A DNA stretch of 64,000 nt from Nonomuraea sp. SBT364 (GCF_001083785.1 NZ_LAVL01000002.1:62001-126000), one strand, 5' to 3'; positions 11,591-20,580 are shown, counted from the stretch's first letter. A program made the numbers and translations. The notes: generated from the letters alone by a model not told the origin.

Positions 11591-11720
11591 CGTTGAGCTA
11601 GTAGCACGCTGGGTGGGTATATGCCGGGAAGGCGCCGTGACGGAACGTACGCGCTTGGTTTCGCGAAGTGGGGTTAAGGTCGTACCCTCCCATAGTGACC
11701 TAATGGGGGTTCTGTTACCG

Positions 11721-13781
11721 ATGACTGACCCAACCGACACCCGCGACACAGGACCGCGCGTCGGCACGCCCCTGTGGGCGTTCCTCGCGGGCGTCACCGT
11801 GATCGGCTTCACCGCGCTCGTCGTGGCCCTGCTCCGGCTGGACACCGCCGAGTTCGCCGAGCTCGTCCGCACACCCCTGTTCTGGGTGCTCGCGGTCCTG
11901 GTCGTCCTCGGCGAGCTGCGGCCCGTCATGGTGTCCTCGGCCACTGCCGTGGGCGGCACCTACCCGTCGACGATGTTCACCTTCGCCGTGCTGCTGCACT
12001 ACGGGCTGCCGGTGGCCGTGCTCATGCAGGCCGTCGCCGTCGTGGTCAACGGGGTGGCCACCCGCAAGGCGGGGCACCGGGTGATGTTCAACACCGCGCA
12101 GTCGACGCTCGCGCTGACGGCCGCGGCCGTGGTGCTCGGCGTCTTCGGGATCGTGCCCAGCGCCGCCCTGCCGTGGGTGCCCTCGGGGCCCGACCTGCTC
12201 GCCATCGCGCTGTCCGGCGTCGCCTACTTCGCCGCCCGCGCCACGCTCGTCAGCGGCGCCGTCGCGCTGCACGAGCGCCGCTCGATCGTGCGCGTCCTGA
12301 GGGTCACCGCCGGGCCGCAGAGCCTCGTGTACGCCGCCCTCCTCGGCCTGGCGCCGCTGGTCGTCGTCGTCATGAGCCATTCCCCGGGGCTGGTGCCGCT
12401 GTTCGTGGCGCCGCTGGCCGCCGTCTACTTCACCGCCACGCTCTCCATGCGCCGCGACCACCAGGCGCTGCACGACGAGCTGACCGGTCTGCCGAACCGC
12501 AAGATGCTCATCGTGAGCACCGAGGAGGCACTCGCCGAGGCCCGCCACGACGAGCGGGTCGGCCTGTTCCTCCTCGACCTCGACAGGTTCAAGGAGGTCA
12601 ACGACACGATGGGGCACCCGGTCGGCGACCGGCTGCTGCAGATGGTCGCCCACCGCCTCACCCATTCCGTACGGCCCGGCGACGTGGTGGCCAGGCTGGG
12701 CGGCGACGAGTTCGCCGTGCTGCTGCCGTCGATCCGCGACGCGCACGCGGCCCGCGAGGTCGCCGCCAGGCTGCGGGCCGCGCTGACCGAGCCGGTCCGG
12801 CTGGAGGGCATGTCCTTCGACCTCGACGGCTCCGTCGGCATCGCGCTCTATCCCGACCACGCGCCCGACTTCGAGCTGCTGCTCCAGCGCGCCGACGTGG
12901 CCATGTACCTGGCGAAGGAAGGCCGTACCGGGGTGGAGCTCTACCAGCCCGACAAGGACCGCAACTCGCCCGAACGGCTCAACCTGCTCGGCGACCTGCG
13001 CCGCGCCATCGACAACGCCGACCTCAAGCTCCACTACCAGCCGAAGGTCGGGCTCACCGGCGGCGACGTGCACGGCGTCGAGGCGCTGCTGCGCTGGCAC
13101 CACCCCGTGCACGGGCCGATCCCGCCGTCCGACTTCATCCCGCTCGCCGAGCAGTCCTACCTCATGCGCCAGCTCACCGAGTACGTCATCCACGAGGCGC
13201 TCGAACAGGCGGCCCGCTGGTGGCACACCGGCCTGCGCATCCCGATCTCGGTCAACATCTCCGCCCGCGACCTGCTCGACTCCGCGCTGCCCGAGCAGCT
13301 CGAAGCCGGCCTGGCCAAGCTCCGGCTGCCGCCCGCGGCCATCCAGTTGGAGGTCACCGAGCGCATCCTGACCGGTCAGCAGGCCTACACCCACGAGACC
13401 ATCAAGGCCCTGGCCACGCTCGGCGTCCCCCTGGCGCTCGACGACTTCGGCACCGGCTACTCCTCCCTCATCCGGCTCCAGCGGCTGGCGGTCTCCGAGG
13501 TGAAGATCGACGCGTCCTTCGTGCGCCGCATCGCCGAGTCCGAGGACGACGACCGCATCGTGCGCTCCATCGTCGACCTGGTCCGCTCGCTGGGCCTGCG
13601 CTCGGTGGCCGAGGGCGTCGAGTCGGACGAGGTCGCGCTGCGCCTGGCCGAGATGGGCTGCGACGACGGCCAGGGCTGGCTGTTCGGCCAGCCCATGCCC
13701 GCCGCCGAAGCCACGGCCTGGCTGCTGCACCGCGCCGAGGCCGAGTACGGCTACCGCCCCGAGGTCACCCAGACCGCCTGA
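11721..13781 (+). CDS. Membrane-anchored GGDEF-EAL protein (cyclic-di-GMP turnover)
   Basis: Bifunctional-type c-di-GMP enzyme of about 686 aa. The N-terminal ~270 residues form a membrane sensor of about 7-8 helices (first near LWAFLAGVTVIGFTALVVAL). Then comes a diguanylate cyclase domain with intact RLGGDEFAV and a phosphodiesterase domain with intact EALLRW and DDFGTGYSS. Both active sites look functional, so net activity cannot be predicted. The start is uncertain: ATG 11721 has a G-rich stretch 12 nt upstream, ATG 11703 and GTG 11613 are in frame. c-di-GMP controls sporulation timing in Streptomyces through BldD. It is a single gene between ligA and gatC. Confidence 0.9.
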   Translation: MTDPTDTRDTGPRVGTPLWAFLAGVTVIGFTALVVALLRLDTAEFAELVRTPLFWVLAVLVVLGELRPVMVSSATAVGGTYPSTMFTFAVLLHYGLPVAVLMQAVAVVVNGVATRKAGHRVMFNTAQSTLALTAAAVVLGVFGIVPSAALPWVPSGPDLLAIALSGVAYFAARATLVSGAVALHERRSIVRVLRVTAGPQSLVYAALLGLAPLVVVVMSHSPGLVPLFVAPLAAVYFTATLSMRRDHQALHDELTGLPNRKMLIVSTEEALAEARHDERVGLFLLDLDRFKEVNDTMGHPVGDRLLQMVAHRLTHSVRPGDVVARLGGDEFAVLLPSIRDAHAAREVAARLRAALTEPVRLEGMSFDLDGSVGIALYPDHAPDFELLLQRADVAMYLAKEGRTGVELYQPDKDRNSPERLNLLGDLRRAIDNADLKLHYQPKVGLTGGDVHGVEALLRWHHPVHGPIPPSDFIPLAEQSYLMRQLTEYVIHEALEQAARWWHTGLRIPISVNISARDLLDSALPEQLEAGLAKLRLPPAAIQLEVTERILTGQQAYTHETIKALATLGVPLALDDFGTGYSSLIRLQRLAVSEVKIDASFVRRIAESEDDDRIVRSIVDLVRSLGLRSVAEGVESDEVALRLAEMGCDDGQGWLFGQPMPAAEATAWLLHRAEAEYGYRPEVTQTA

Positions 13782-13892
13782 CCGGTCCGTACGGGCGCGT
13801 GTTTCCAGGTGGGTAATGGTTCGGAGGCGTTCGGTGTACGCCCCTAGGATGTGAGTGTCCAAACTCCATCCACGAAACGGGTTCAACGACTC

Positions 13893-14192
13893 ATGTCCGC
13901 CATAACCCGCGACGAGGTCGCGCATCTGGCCCGGTTGTCCAGGCTGGCGCTCACCGACGACGAGCTCGACCACTACGCCACGCAACTCGATGCCATCATC
14001 GAGTCGGTCGCGAAGGTGGCAGAGGTCGCCGCCGAAGACGTGCCGCCATCGTCGCACGCTCTCCCGCTGACCAACGTTTTCCGTCCCGACGAGGTGCGAC
14101 AGTCCCTGACGCCCGAGCAGGCCCTTTCGGGCGCTCCCGCCGTCGAGGACGACCGCTTCCGGGTGCCGCGCATCCTCGGGGAGGAGGCATGA
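13893..14192 (+). CDS. gatC: Asp/Glu-tRNA amidotransferase subunit C
   Basis: Small subunit (99 aa) that braces GatA and GatB in the amidotransferase converting Glu-tRNA(Gln) (and Asp-tRNA(Asn)) to the amidated form. The N-terminus [17 protein letters not shown] and the C-terminal LRxD-like end ([12 protein letters not shown], then [10 protein letters not shown]) are classic GatC. ATG 13893 gives the family's usual length; an in-frame GTG upstream at 13851 adds 14 residues with no family match. It overlaps gatA by 4 bp (ATGA). Confidence 0.95.
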   Translation: MSAITRDEVAHLARLSRLALTDDELDHYATQLDAIIESVAKVAEVAAEDVPPSSHALPLTNVFRPDEVRQSLTPEQALSGAPAVEDDRFRVPRILGEEA

Positions 14193-15682
14193 GCCTGATC
14201 CGCAAGACGGCCGCCGAGCTGGGCGCGCTGATCGCCGCCGGCGAGGTGTCGGCCGCCGAGGTGGCCGAGGCGCACCTCGACCGGATGGCCGAGGTCGAGC
14301 CCAAGGTCAAGGCGTTCCTGCACATCGACCGTGAGACCACGCTGGAGCAGGCCAGGGCCGTCGACGACCGGCTCAGGGCGGGGGAGAAGCTCGGGCCGCT
14401 GGCCGGGGTGCCCATCGCGCACAAGGACATCTTCACCACCCGTGACATGCCGACCACGGCCGCGTCCAAGATCCTCCAGGGCTGGCACCCGCCGTACGAC
14501 GCGACAGTGACGCGCCGGCTGCGCGAGGCCGGGCTGGTCATCCTGGGCAAGACCAACCTGGACGAGTTCGCCATGGGCTCCTCCACGGAAAACTCCGCCT
14601 ACCAGCTCACGCACAACCCCTGGGACCTGACCAGGGTGCCCGGCGGCTCGTCCGGCGGCTCCAGCGCGGCCGTGGCCGCCTACGAGGCGCCGCTGTCGAC
14701 GGGCACCGACACGGGCGGCTCGATCCGCCAGCCGGCCTCCGTGACCGGCATCGTGGGCATGAAGCCGACCTACGGTGGCTCGTCCCGTTACGGCCTGATC
14801 GCCTTCGCCAGCTCGCTCGACACCCCGGGCCCGTTCGCCCGTAACGTGCTCGACGCCGCGCTGCTGCAGGAGGCGTTCTCCGGGCACGACCCGATGGACT
14901 CGACCTCCATCGACGCCCCGGTCCCGTCCGTCGTCGAGGCCGCCCGCAACGGCGACGTCGCCGGCATGCGGATCGGCGTCGTCAGGGAGTTCGCCGGCGG
15001 CGAGGGCGCCCAGCCGGGCGTGCTGGCCCGCTTCAACGAGGCCGTCGAGCTCCTGGAGTCGCTCGGCGCCAAGGTCGTCGAGGTCTCCTGCCCGTCGTTC
15101 GCCAGCGCGCTGCCGGCCTACTACCTGATCGCGCCGTCGGAGTGCTCCTCCAACCTGGCCCGCTTCGACGCCATGCGCTACGGCCTGCGCGTCGGCGACG
15201 ACGGCACCCGCAGCGCCGAGGAGGTCATGGCGCTGACCCGGGCGGCCGGCTTCGGCCCCGAGGTCAAGCGGCGCATCATGCTCGGCACCTACGCCCTGTC
15301 GAGCGGCTACTACGACGCCTACTACGGCCAGGCGCAGAAGGTCCGCACGGTCATCGCCCGCGAGTTCGAGGCCGCCTACCACCAGGTCGACGTGCTGATC
15401 TCGCCCACGACGCCGACCACGGCGTTCCCGATCGGCGAGCGCGCCGACGACCCGATGGCCATGTACCTGGCCGACCTCTACACCATCCCGTCCAACCTGA
15501 CGGGCAACGCGGCCATCTCGGTGCCGTGCGGCCTGGCGGACGAGGACGGCCTGCCGGTCGGCCTGCAGATCATGGCCCCGGTCCTGGGCGACGACCGCTG
15601 CTACCGGGTCGGCGCCGCCGTCGAGAAGGCCCTGGAGAGCCGCTGGGGCGGCAGCCTGCTGGCCAAGGCCCCGGCGCTGTAG
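14189..15682 (+). CDS. gatA: Asp/Glu-tRNA amidotransferase subunit A
   Basis: Glutaminase/amidase subunit (497 aa) that releases ammonia from glutamine for GatB. The amidase catalytic triad is visible and falls exactly at the positions known from staphylococcal GatA: K79 (AHKDIF), cis-Ser S154 (GGSSGGSS) and nucleophile S178 ([10 protein letters not shown]). The start ATG 14189 overlaps the gatC stop. In most relatives gatB would be expected to follow closely; here a two-gene AAA/TOPRIM-like cassette intervenes after a 19-bp gap. Confidence 0.97.
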   Translation: MSLIRKTAAELGALIAAGEVSAAEVAEAHLDRMAEVEPKVKAFLHIDRETTLEQARAVDDRLRAGEKLGPLAGVPIAHKDIFTTRDMPTTAASKILQGWHPPYDATVTRRLREAGLVILGKTNLDEFAMGSSTENSAYQLTHNPWDLTRVPGGSSGGSSAAVAAYEAPLSTGTDTGGSIRQPASVTGIVGMKPTYGGSSRYGLIAFASSLDTPGPFARNVLDAALLQEAFSGHDPMDSTSIDAPVPSVVEAARNGDVAGMRIGVVREFAGGEGAQPGVLARFNEAVELLESLGAKVVEVSCPSFASALPAYYLIAPSECSSNLARFDAMRYGLRVGDDGTRSAEEVMALTRAAGFGPEVKRRIMLGTYALSSGYYDAYYGQAQKVRTVIAREFEAAYHQVDVLISPTTPTTAFPIGERADDPMAMYLADLYTIPSNLTGNAAISVPCGLADEDGLPVGLQIMAPVLGDDRCYRVGAAVEKALESRWGGSLLAKAPAL

Positions 15683-15701
15683 GCCAGGAGGGGACGGCGG
15701 C

Positions 15702-16862
15702 ATGCTCACACGTATCGAGATCGACGGGTTCAAGTCCTTCCTGGACTTCGAGCTCGACGTGCCGCCGTTCCTCGCCCTGGTCGGGCCGAACTCCAGCGGG
15801 AAGTCCAACCTGCTGGACGCGCTCGACTTCGTGGCGGCCACGGCGCGATCAGGTCAGGAAGCTCTGCTGACCGCCAAGCGTGGCCGCGCCCATCAGCTGT
15901 TCCACCAGATGGTCGAAGGTGGCGGGGTTTCCGCGTTCGAGATTCGGTTGACGATGCTTTCGGAAGACGGCTCGGGGCTGTGGCCGATCCATCTGGACAC
16001 CAGGGCGAGCGATCCGGCGGAACCTGTCGTCGAGCAGTTCGACACCTACGCCTGGGACAAGGAGGAGCTCGACCGTCTCCCCCGGGCGGTGCAGGCGCAC
16101 TGCCGGTTCGAGATCGGAGAGATTCTGGCCGATGAGGAGGACGAGGACACCGACCTGATCTTCATGGACCCCGTGTCCGCGGTGGACTGGCGCTGGTACG
16201 AGCCGGACCCGCGGGCCATGCGGGCCGTGGCGTCGGCCGCGGATCGCCGGCCGCTCAGCTCGGACGGCGCGAACCTGGCCGCTGTCCTCGGCAGACTCCA
16301 CGAGGCCGGGGCGCTCGATCCGCTCGTCCTGGACCTGGCCGCGCTCATCCCCGACATCGCAGGACTCGTGCCCTACCTCGACGCGCGACGACAGGAGTGG
16401 TCCTTCGACCTGGTGATCGACGGGCAGGGCCAGGTGTCCAGCGCGTTGCTGTCCGACGGCACGCTGCGCGTCCTGGGGCTCCTCGCGGCTCTTCATGATC
16501 CGGTGCACGCGGGGGTGCTCCTCATCGAGGAGATCGAGAACGGCCTGCATCCCAGCAGACTGGCGGAGCTGCTCCGCCGGATCCGGCGACTGGTGACGGA
16601 TCTGAACGATCCCGCCGCCCTACTCAGGCCGCTTCGGCAGGTGATCATCACCACCCACTCGCCCGTGGTCGTTTCGGAGCTTTACCGGCTGCAGCCCCAG
16701 TCTCTCGTCTTCCTGGACAGCGCGGTTCGGGTCGACCCCGAGCGTGCGCTCATGTCGCGGGTCACCGTGGCCAAGCCTGTCCGAGCGGAAGGGGAGCCGG
16801 GCACGTTCGTGTCGCCGCGGCAGGTTCGGCGCTATCTCAGCACCGTGGAGGCTCCGGTATGA
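15702..16862 (+). CDS. AAA family (OLD/RecF-like) ATPase, cassette gene 1
   Basis: ABC-type AAA ATPase (386 aa) of the AAA_15/AAA_21 class used by many nuclease-coupled defence systems. It begins with the RecF-like ITxxxIDGFKSF element. Walker A GPNSSGKS is at residues 28-35, a signature-like LLSDGTLR at 249-256, Walker B LLIEEIENGLHP at about 273-284 and a switch histidine in ITTHSP (318-321). The region between Walker A and the signature is a coiled/variable insert with an acidic stretch (LADEEDEDTD). There is no DNA-binding or TOPRIM domain in this chain; the next gene supplies a TOPRIM-like partner (ATGA overlap at 16859). Sampled lines are about 57% G+C against 67-70% in gatA and gatB, which suggests transfer. 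A housekeeping role is not excluded. Confidence 0.85.
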   Translation: MLTRIEIDGFKSFLDFELDVPPFLALVGPNSSGKSNLLDALDFVAATARSGQEALLTAKRGRAHQLFHQMVEGGGVSAFEIRLTMLSEDGSGLWPIHLDTRASDPAEPVVEQFDTYAWDKEELDRLPRAVQAHCRFEIGEILADEEDEDTDLIFMDPVSAVDWRWYEPDPRAMRAVASAADRRPLSSDGANLAAVLGRLHEAGALDPLVLDLAALIPDIAGLVPYLDARRQEWSFDLVIDGQGQVSSALLSDGTLRVLGLLAALHDPVHAGVLLIEEIENGLHPSRLAELLRRIRRLVTDLNDPAALLRPLRQVIITTHSPVVVSELYRLQPQSLVFLDSAVRVDPERALMSRVTVAKPVRAEGEPGTFVSPRQVRRYLSTVEAPV

Positions 16863-17443
16863 GTCGCCCCCTGGTTCCTGGTCTGATCGCTGAAGGAGAG
16901 ACCGACGAGATCTTCCTAGGCATCCTGATCTTCCGTCAGCTCCAGCGGCTCACCTGGGCTTCCGCTCGGTGCGCGGTGAACGTGGCGCCGGCCGAGATCG
17001 CGTCCTGCCGTTCGATCCGTGATGAGGATCGGGTGGCCGAGGCGCTGGGGGACCTCGCCGGTGAGTGTCATCTGCTTTTCGTCCACAACGATCACCGCGA
17101 GCGCCGCAAGGTGGAAGCGGTGCGGCAGGCGACGAGTCTCCCGGTGGTCGGCGTGGTGCCGGTGCGGGAGACCGAGGCGTGGCTGCTGGCCGACCGGAAG
17201 GCGTGGAGGAGGTTCAAGGGCAGCGATCTCCGGTTACTTCCGGCGAATCCGCGTGACGTGGAGAAGATCGCCGACCCGAAGCACGTCCTGGACCGGGTGG
17301 TGCCTCGGCAGAACCAGCACGTTCGCGACTATTTCGAATTCATAGGCAGAAACGTCGATCTTGACGTCTTGGCACAGGTACCCGCCTACGCGGCCTGGGT
17401 GGCTGAGACGGAGAGCGCACTGAAGGGACTTGGTTACCTGTGA
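16859..17443 (+). CDS. TOPRIM-like/DUF4276-type protein, cassette gene 2
   Basis: Putative effector (194 aa) encoded with the AAA ATPase. The first strand and acidic motif [14 protein letters not shown] (E12, E14, D16) look like TOPRIM motif I. A second strand ends in [12 protein letters not shown] (D78), and [10 protein letters not shown] (103-112) is a hallmark I associate with DUF4276-like proteins that partner AAA ATPases. No membrane segment or signal peptide is seen. By analogy with RloA/RloB, AbiLi/AbiLii and PARIS (ATPase plus TOPRIM-like nuclease) it could be a nuclease held inactive by the ATPase; this is inference. The start ATG 16859 overlaps the ATPase stop, and its own stop overlaps the GTG of gatB (GTGA), so gatB translation may depend on it. 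Confidence 0.75.
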   Translation: MSRPLVPGLIAEGETDEIFLGILIFRQLQRLTWASARCAVNVAPAEIASCRSIRDEDRVAEALGDLAGECHLLFVHNDHRERRKVEAVRQATSLPVVGVVPVRETEAWLLADRKAWRRFKGSDLRLLPANPRDVEKIADPKHVLDRVVPRQNQHVRDYFEFIGRNVDLDVLAQVPAYAAWVAETESALKGLGYL

Positions 17444-18945
17444 GCACTGACACGCTCATGCCGTACGACGAAGCGCTCGACAGGTTCGAGCCGGTGCTCG
17501 GGCTGGAGACGCACGTCGAGCTGGGCACGAACTCGAAGATGTTCTGCGGCTGCCGCACCGCCTTCGGGGCGCCGGCCAACACGCAGGTGTGCCCGACCTG
17601 CCTGGCGCTGCCCGGCGCGCTGCCGGTGGCCAACGCCGCCGCGATCGAGTCGACGATCCGGATCGGGCTGGCGCTCAACTGCTCGATCGCCGAGTGGTGC
17701 CGCATGGCCAGGAAGAACTACTTCTACCCGGACATGCCGAAGAACTACCAGATCTCCCAGTACGACGAGCCGCTCTGCTTCGACGGCTACCTCGACGTCG
17801 AGGTCGACGGCGAGACCGTGCGGATCGAGATCGAGCGGGTGCACCTGGAGGAGGACACCGGCAAGTCCACCCACGTGGGCGGCGCGACGGGCCGCATCCA
17901 CGGGGCCGACTACTCGATCGTCGACTACAACCGGGCGGGCATCCCGCTGGTCGAGATCGTGACCAAGCCGATCCCGGGCACCGACCGGCTGGCGCCGGAG
18001 GTGGCCAAGGCGTACGTGACCGAGCTGCGCGAGATCATGCGCTCGCTGGGCGTCTCCGACGTGCGCATGGAGGAGGGCTCGCTGCGCTGCGACGTGAACG
18101 TCTCGCTCATGCCGCGCGGCGACTCCGAGTGGGGCACCCGTACGGAGACCAAGAACGTCAACTCGCTGCGCAGCGTCGAGCGGGCGGTGCGCAGCGAGAT
18201 CGAGCGGCAGGCGGGCGTCCTGGCCGGCGGCGGCCGGATCGTGCAGGAGACCCGGCACTTCCACGAGGACACCGGCACCACCACGTCCGGCAGGTCCAAG
18301 GAGGAGGCGCAGGACTACCGCTACTTCCCCGAGCCGGACCTGGTGCCGATCGCGCCGGACCCGGCGTGGGTGGCGGAGCTGAAGGCGGCGCTGCCGGAGC
18401 TGCCGTCGGTCAAGCGCAAGCGGCTGCAGGCCGAGTGGGGGCTGTCCGACCTCGACATGCAGGCCATGCACAACGCCGACGCGATCGACCTGGTCGAGGC
18501 CACGGTCGCGGCGGGGGCGCCCGGCGCCGACGCGCGCAAGTGGTGGATGGGCGAGCTGGCCCGCCGCGCCAACGAGACGGCGACGCCGCTGGCCGACCTG
18601 CCGATCACGCCCGAGCAGATCGCCCGCGTCACCGAGCTGGTGGCGTCCGGGTCGCTCAACGACAAGCTGGCCCGTGAGGTGCTGGAGGGCGTGCTGGCCG
18701 GCGAGGGCACTCCGGACGACGTCGTGGAGAAGCGCGGCCTCAAGATCGTCAACGACGAGGGCGAGCTGTCGGCGATGATCGACGAGGTGCTGGCGGCCAA
18801 CGCCGACGCGGCCGACAAGGTGCGCTCCGGCAAGATCGCGGCGGTCGGGGCGCTGGTGGGCGGCGTGATGAAGGCCAGCCGGGGCAAGGCCGACGCGGGC
18901 CGGGCCCGGGAGCTGATCCTGGAGAAGCTGGGCGTCTCCGCGTAG
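17440..18945 (+). CDS. gatB: Asp/Glu-tRNA amidotransferase subunit B
   Basis: tRNA-binding kinase/transamidase subunit (501 aa). It phosphorylates the Glu or Asp carboxylate on mischarged tRNA and accepts ammonia from GatA. Conserved segments include [18 protein letters not shown], the metal/ATP region [33 protein letters not shown], and the C-terminal helical YqeY-like tail. The start is the GTG at 17440, which overlaps the stop of the TOPRIM-like gene. A strong hairpin terminator follows, ending the operon. Confidence 0.97.
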   Translation: MSTDTLMPYDEALDRFEPVLGLETHVELGTNSKMFCGCRTAFGAPANTQVCPTCLALPGALPVANAAAIESTIRIGLALNCSIAEWCRMARKNYFYPDMPKNYQISQYDEPLCFDGYLDVEVDGETVRIEIERVHLEEDTGKSTHVGGATGRIHGADYSIVDYNRAGIPLVEIVTKPIPGTDRLAPEVAKAYVTELREIMRSLGVSDVRMEEGSLRCDVNVSLMPRGDSEWGTRTETKNVNSLRSVERAVRSEIERQAGVLAGGGRIVQETRHFHEDTGTTTSGRSKEEAQDYRYFPEPDLVPIAPDPAWVAELKAALPELPSVKRKRLQAEWGLSDLDMQAMHNADAIDLVEATVAAGAPGADARKWWMGELARRANETATPLADLPITPEQIARVTELVASGSLNDKLAREVLEGVLAGEGTPDDVVEKRGLKIVNDEGELSAMIDEVLAANADAADKVRSGKIAAVGALVGGVMKASRGKADAGRARELILEKLGVSA

Positions 18946-18955
18946 CCCTTCGCGA

Positions 18956-18987
18956 GGGACCCCGCCGGCCGCACGCGGCGGGGTCCC
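18956..18987 (+). terminator. Terminator of the gat operon
   Basis: A perfect 12-bp stem pairs GGGACCCCGCCG (18956-18967) with CGGCGGGGTCCC (18976-18987) around an 8-nt loop, 10 bp after the gatB stop. There is no T-run, as is usual for actinobacterial terminators. Confidence 0.8.
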
Positions 18988-19125
18988 GGACACCGGGCGC
19001 GTCCGGCCGGACACCGATGCCGGCGACCTCGGCCGGGGCCGCCCCCGCCGAGTGCCCCATCACTCCGGGCGACTCGGCGAGGGTGCCGAACTGCACGCTC
19101 TACTCCTTCTCGCCTTCCTCCGCGG

Positions 19126-19539
19126 CTACTCCGAGGAGGACTGATCCTCGCCCTGGGCGCTGTGGCCGACACGCCAGACGTAGCCGTCCGGGTCGGCGAA
19201 GGTGCCGCCGTACCCGCCCCACGGCAGCGCGGCGGGGGCCTTGAGGATCGTGGCGCCTGCCTCCTCGGCCTCCGCCATCACCTTGTCGACCCGGGCCTCG
19301 CTGCTGACCTCGCAGGTGAGGACCACCCCGCTGAAACCACCGCCCTCCGGGCTCGTGCCCACCAGCTTGGCCAGACCCTCGCGGCCGTAAAGGCCGATGG
19401 ACGAGGCGCCGCCGGCCTCGAAGAACACCGAGATGCCGTGGTCGTTCTTGATCTTCCAGCCGAGCCCGTCGGTGTAGAACCGCTTGGCGGCCTCCAGGTC
19501 CCGGACGCCGAGCAGGGTCGGGATCACGTGCGCTGTCAT
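19126..19539 (-). CDS. VOC family protein (glyoxalase/bleomycin-resistance fold)
   Basis: Small cytoplasmic VOC-fold protein (137 aa): TLLGVRDLEAAKRFY, then GLGWKIKNDHGISVFFEAGG and a C-terminal GGYGGTFADPDGYVWRV, giving the paired beta-alpha-beta-beta-beta units. Such proteins bind a metal and act on, or sequester, small hydrophobic substrates. Start ATG 19539 has GGAG 8 nt upstream. It is divergent from the ECF sigma gene. On its own strand a TGTCACA/N16/TGTC element (19671 to 19645) matches the ECF41 promoter type, so it is a likely regulon member. A short frame with a good ribosome site follows at 19096 (see findings). Confidence 0.88.
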   Translation of the reverse strand: MTAHVIPTLLGVRDLEAAKRFYTDGLGWKIKNDHGISVFFEAGGASSIGLYGREGLAKLVGTSPEGGGFSGVVLTCEVSSEARVDKVMAEAEEAGATILKAPAALPWGGYGGTFADPDGYVWRVGHSAQGEDQSSSE

Positions 19540-19608
19540 GTCTGATCTCCGTTCGAGGTGTACGTGTCGAGGTGTACGTGCTGTCTGAACCGGCAGGACT
19601 ACGCCGAC

Positions 19609-19635
19609 TGTCACATCGGCGGGTGTTCGCCGGTC
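19609..19635 (+). promoter_or_regulatory. ECF41-like promoter reading toward the sigma gene
   Basis: TGTCACA (19609-19615), 16 bp, then GGTC (19632-19635). The published ECF41-type consensus, from memory, is TGTCACA-N16-CGTC; this differs at one base. Transcription would start about 19642, giving a leader of about 30 nt before the sigma gene ATG at 19673. This implies autoregulation. Confidence 0.6.
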
Positions 19636-19644
19636 ATGAGGGAT

Positions 19645-19671
19645 GACAGGCCGAAACGGAGGAATGTGACA
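19645..19671 (-). promoter_or_regulatory. ECF41-like promoter reading toward the VOC gene
   Basis: On the minus strand, TGTCACA (19671-19665), 16 bp, then TGTC (19648-19645), again one mismatch from the expected CGTC. It points at the VOC gene starting at 19539. The two sigma-type promoters are divergent and adjacent, which would co-induce both genes. The -35 element overlaps the ribosome site of the sigma gene. Confidence 0.55.
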
Positions 19672-19672
19672 G

Positions 19673-20545
19673 ATGATCGAGCAGGACTGGCTGAGCGAGC
19701 GGTTCGCCGAGCACCAGGATCGCCTGCACGCGGTGGCCTACCGGATGCTCGGCTCATCCGGCGAGGCCGAGGACGCGGTGCAGGAGGCATGGCTGCGGGT
19801 CGGCCGCGCCGACACCAGCCAGGTGGAGAACCCGGGAGGATGGCTGACCACGATCGTCGCCCGGGTCTGCCTGAACATGCTCGAGGCGCGCCGGGCCCGG
19901 CGGGAGGACACGGCCGGGGCGCTACCGCCCGAACCGGCCGCACCGCAGCCCGGCATTCACCCGAACGGCCAGGCCGGACCCGAGGATGAGGCACTGCTCG
20001 CCGATTCGGTCGGTGTCGCGCTGATGGTGGTGCTGGACAAGCTGACCCCCGCCGAACGGCTCGCGTTCGTCCTGCACGACGTCTTCGCCGTGTCCTTCGC
20101 CGAGATCGGTCCCGTCATCGACCGTTCCCCGGCGGCGGCCCGGCAACTGGCCAGCCGAGCCAGACGCCGGGTGCAAGGAGCGGCCGAAGCCTCCGACGCC
20201 GCGCAATCGGCCGAGCGGGACATCGTCGAGGCGTTCCTCGCCGCCTCCCGCAACGGGGACTTCGACGCCCTGCTCGAACTGCTCGATCCGGACGTCGTGG
20301 CCGTCGAGCTCCGCGGCCCCCACGCGGTGGCCTCCTTCTTCTCCGGCCGGGCTGAGGCCGCCCGGCTCGCTCTGGTCGACGGCGTCCCCGCGGCCGTCTG
20401 GGCGCACCGCGGCCGGACGAAGGCCGTCTTCGCCTTCACCATCAGCGACGGGAAGATCACCCACATCGCCGTCGACGCCGACCCCGACCGGGTCCGCCGC
20501 CACGACATCGTCCTTCTCGCCACCGGCAACACGGAGCGGCGATGA
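19673..20545 (+). CDS. ECF sigma factor with SnoaL-like C-terminal domain (SigJ/ECF41-type)
   Basis: Extracytoplasmic-function sigma factor (290 aa). Sigma-2 (HAVAYRMLGSSGEAEDAVQEAWLR) binds the -10 and core polymerase, and sigma-4 (LTPAERLAFVLHDVFAVSFAEIG) reads the -35. A ~110-residue SnoaL/NTF2-like extension (ERDIVEAFLAASRNGDFDALLELL onward) replaces an anti-sigma factor in this group and modulates activity. The linker retains only a partial LPxEP-type motif (LPPEP), and the DGGGK loop known in ECF41 is replaced by ELRGPH, so it is a divergent member. A GGAGG ribosome site lies about 10 nt upstream of ATG 19673. It is followed by a VOC gene whose ATG at 20542 overlaps its stop. Confidence 0.9.
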   Translation: MIEQDWLSERFAEHQDRLHAVAYRMLGSSGEAEDAVQEAWLRVGRADTSQVENPGGWLTTIVARVCLNMLEARRARREDTAGALPPEPAAPQPGIHPNGQAGPEDEALLADSVGVALMVVLDKLTPAERLAFVLHDVFAVSFAEIGPVIDRSPAAARQLASRARRRVQGAAEASDAAQSAERDIVEAFLAASRNGDFDALLELLDPDVVAVELRGPHAVASFFSGRAEAARLALVDGVPAAVWAHRGRTKAVFAFTISDGKITHIAVDADPDRVRRHDIVLLATGNTERR

Positions 20546-20580
20546 GGCGGCATTCCCGACCGGCTCGTCGCGGGGCGGGC

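Noticed and set aside
11715..14057. 780-codon minus-strand frame opposite the first GGDEF-EAL gene
   Set aside because: Composition (repeated G, R, V, H, Q blocks) and lack of any motif show a shadow of the GGDEF-EAL coding strand.
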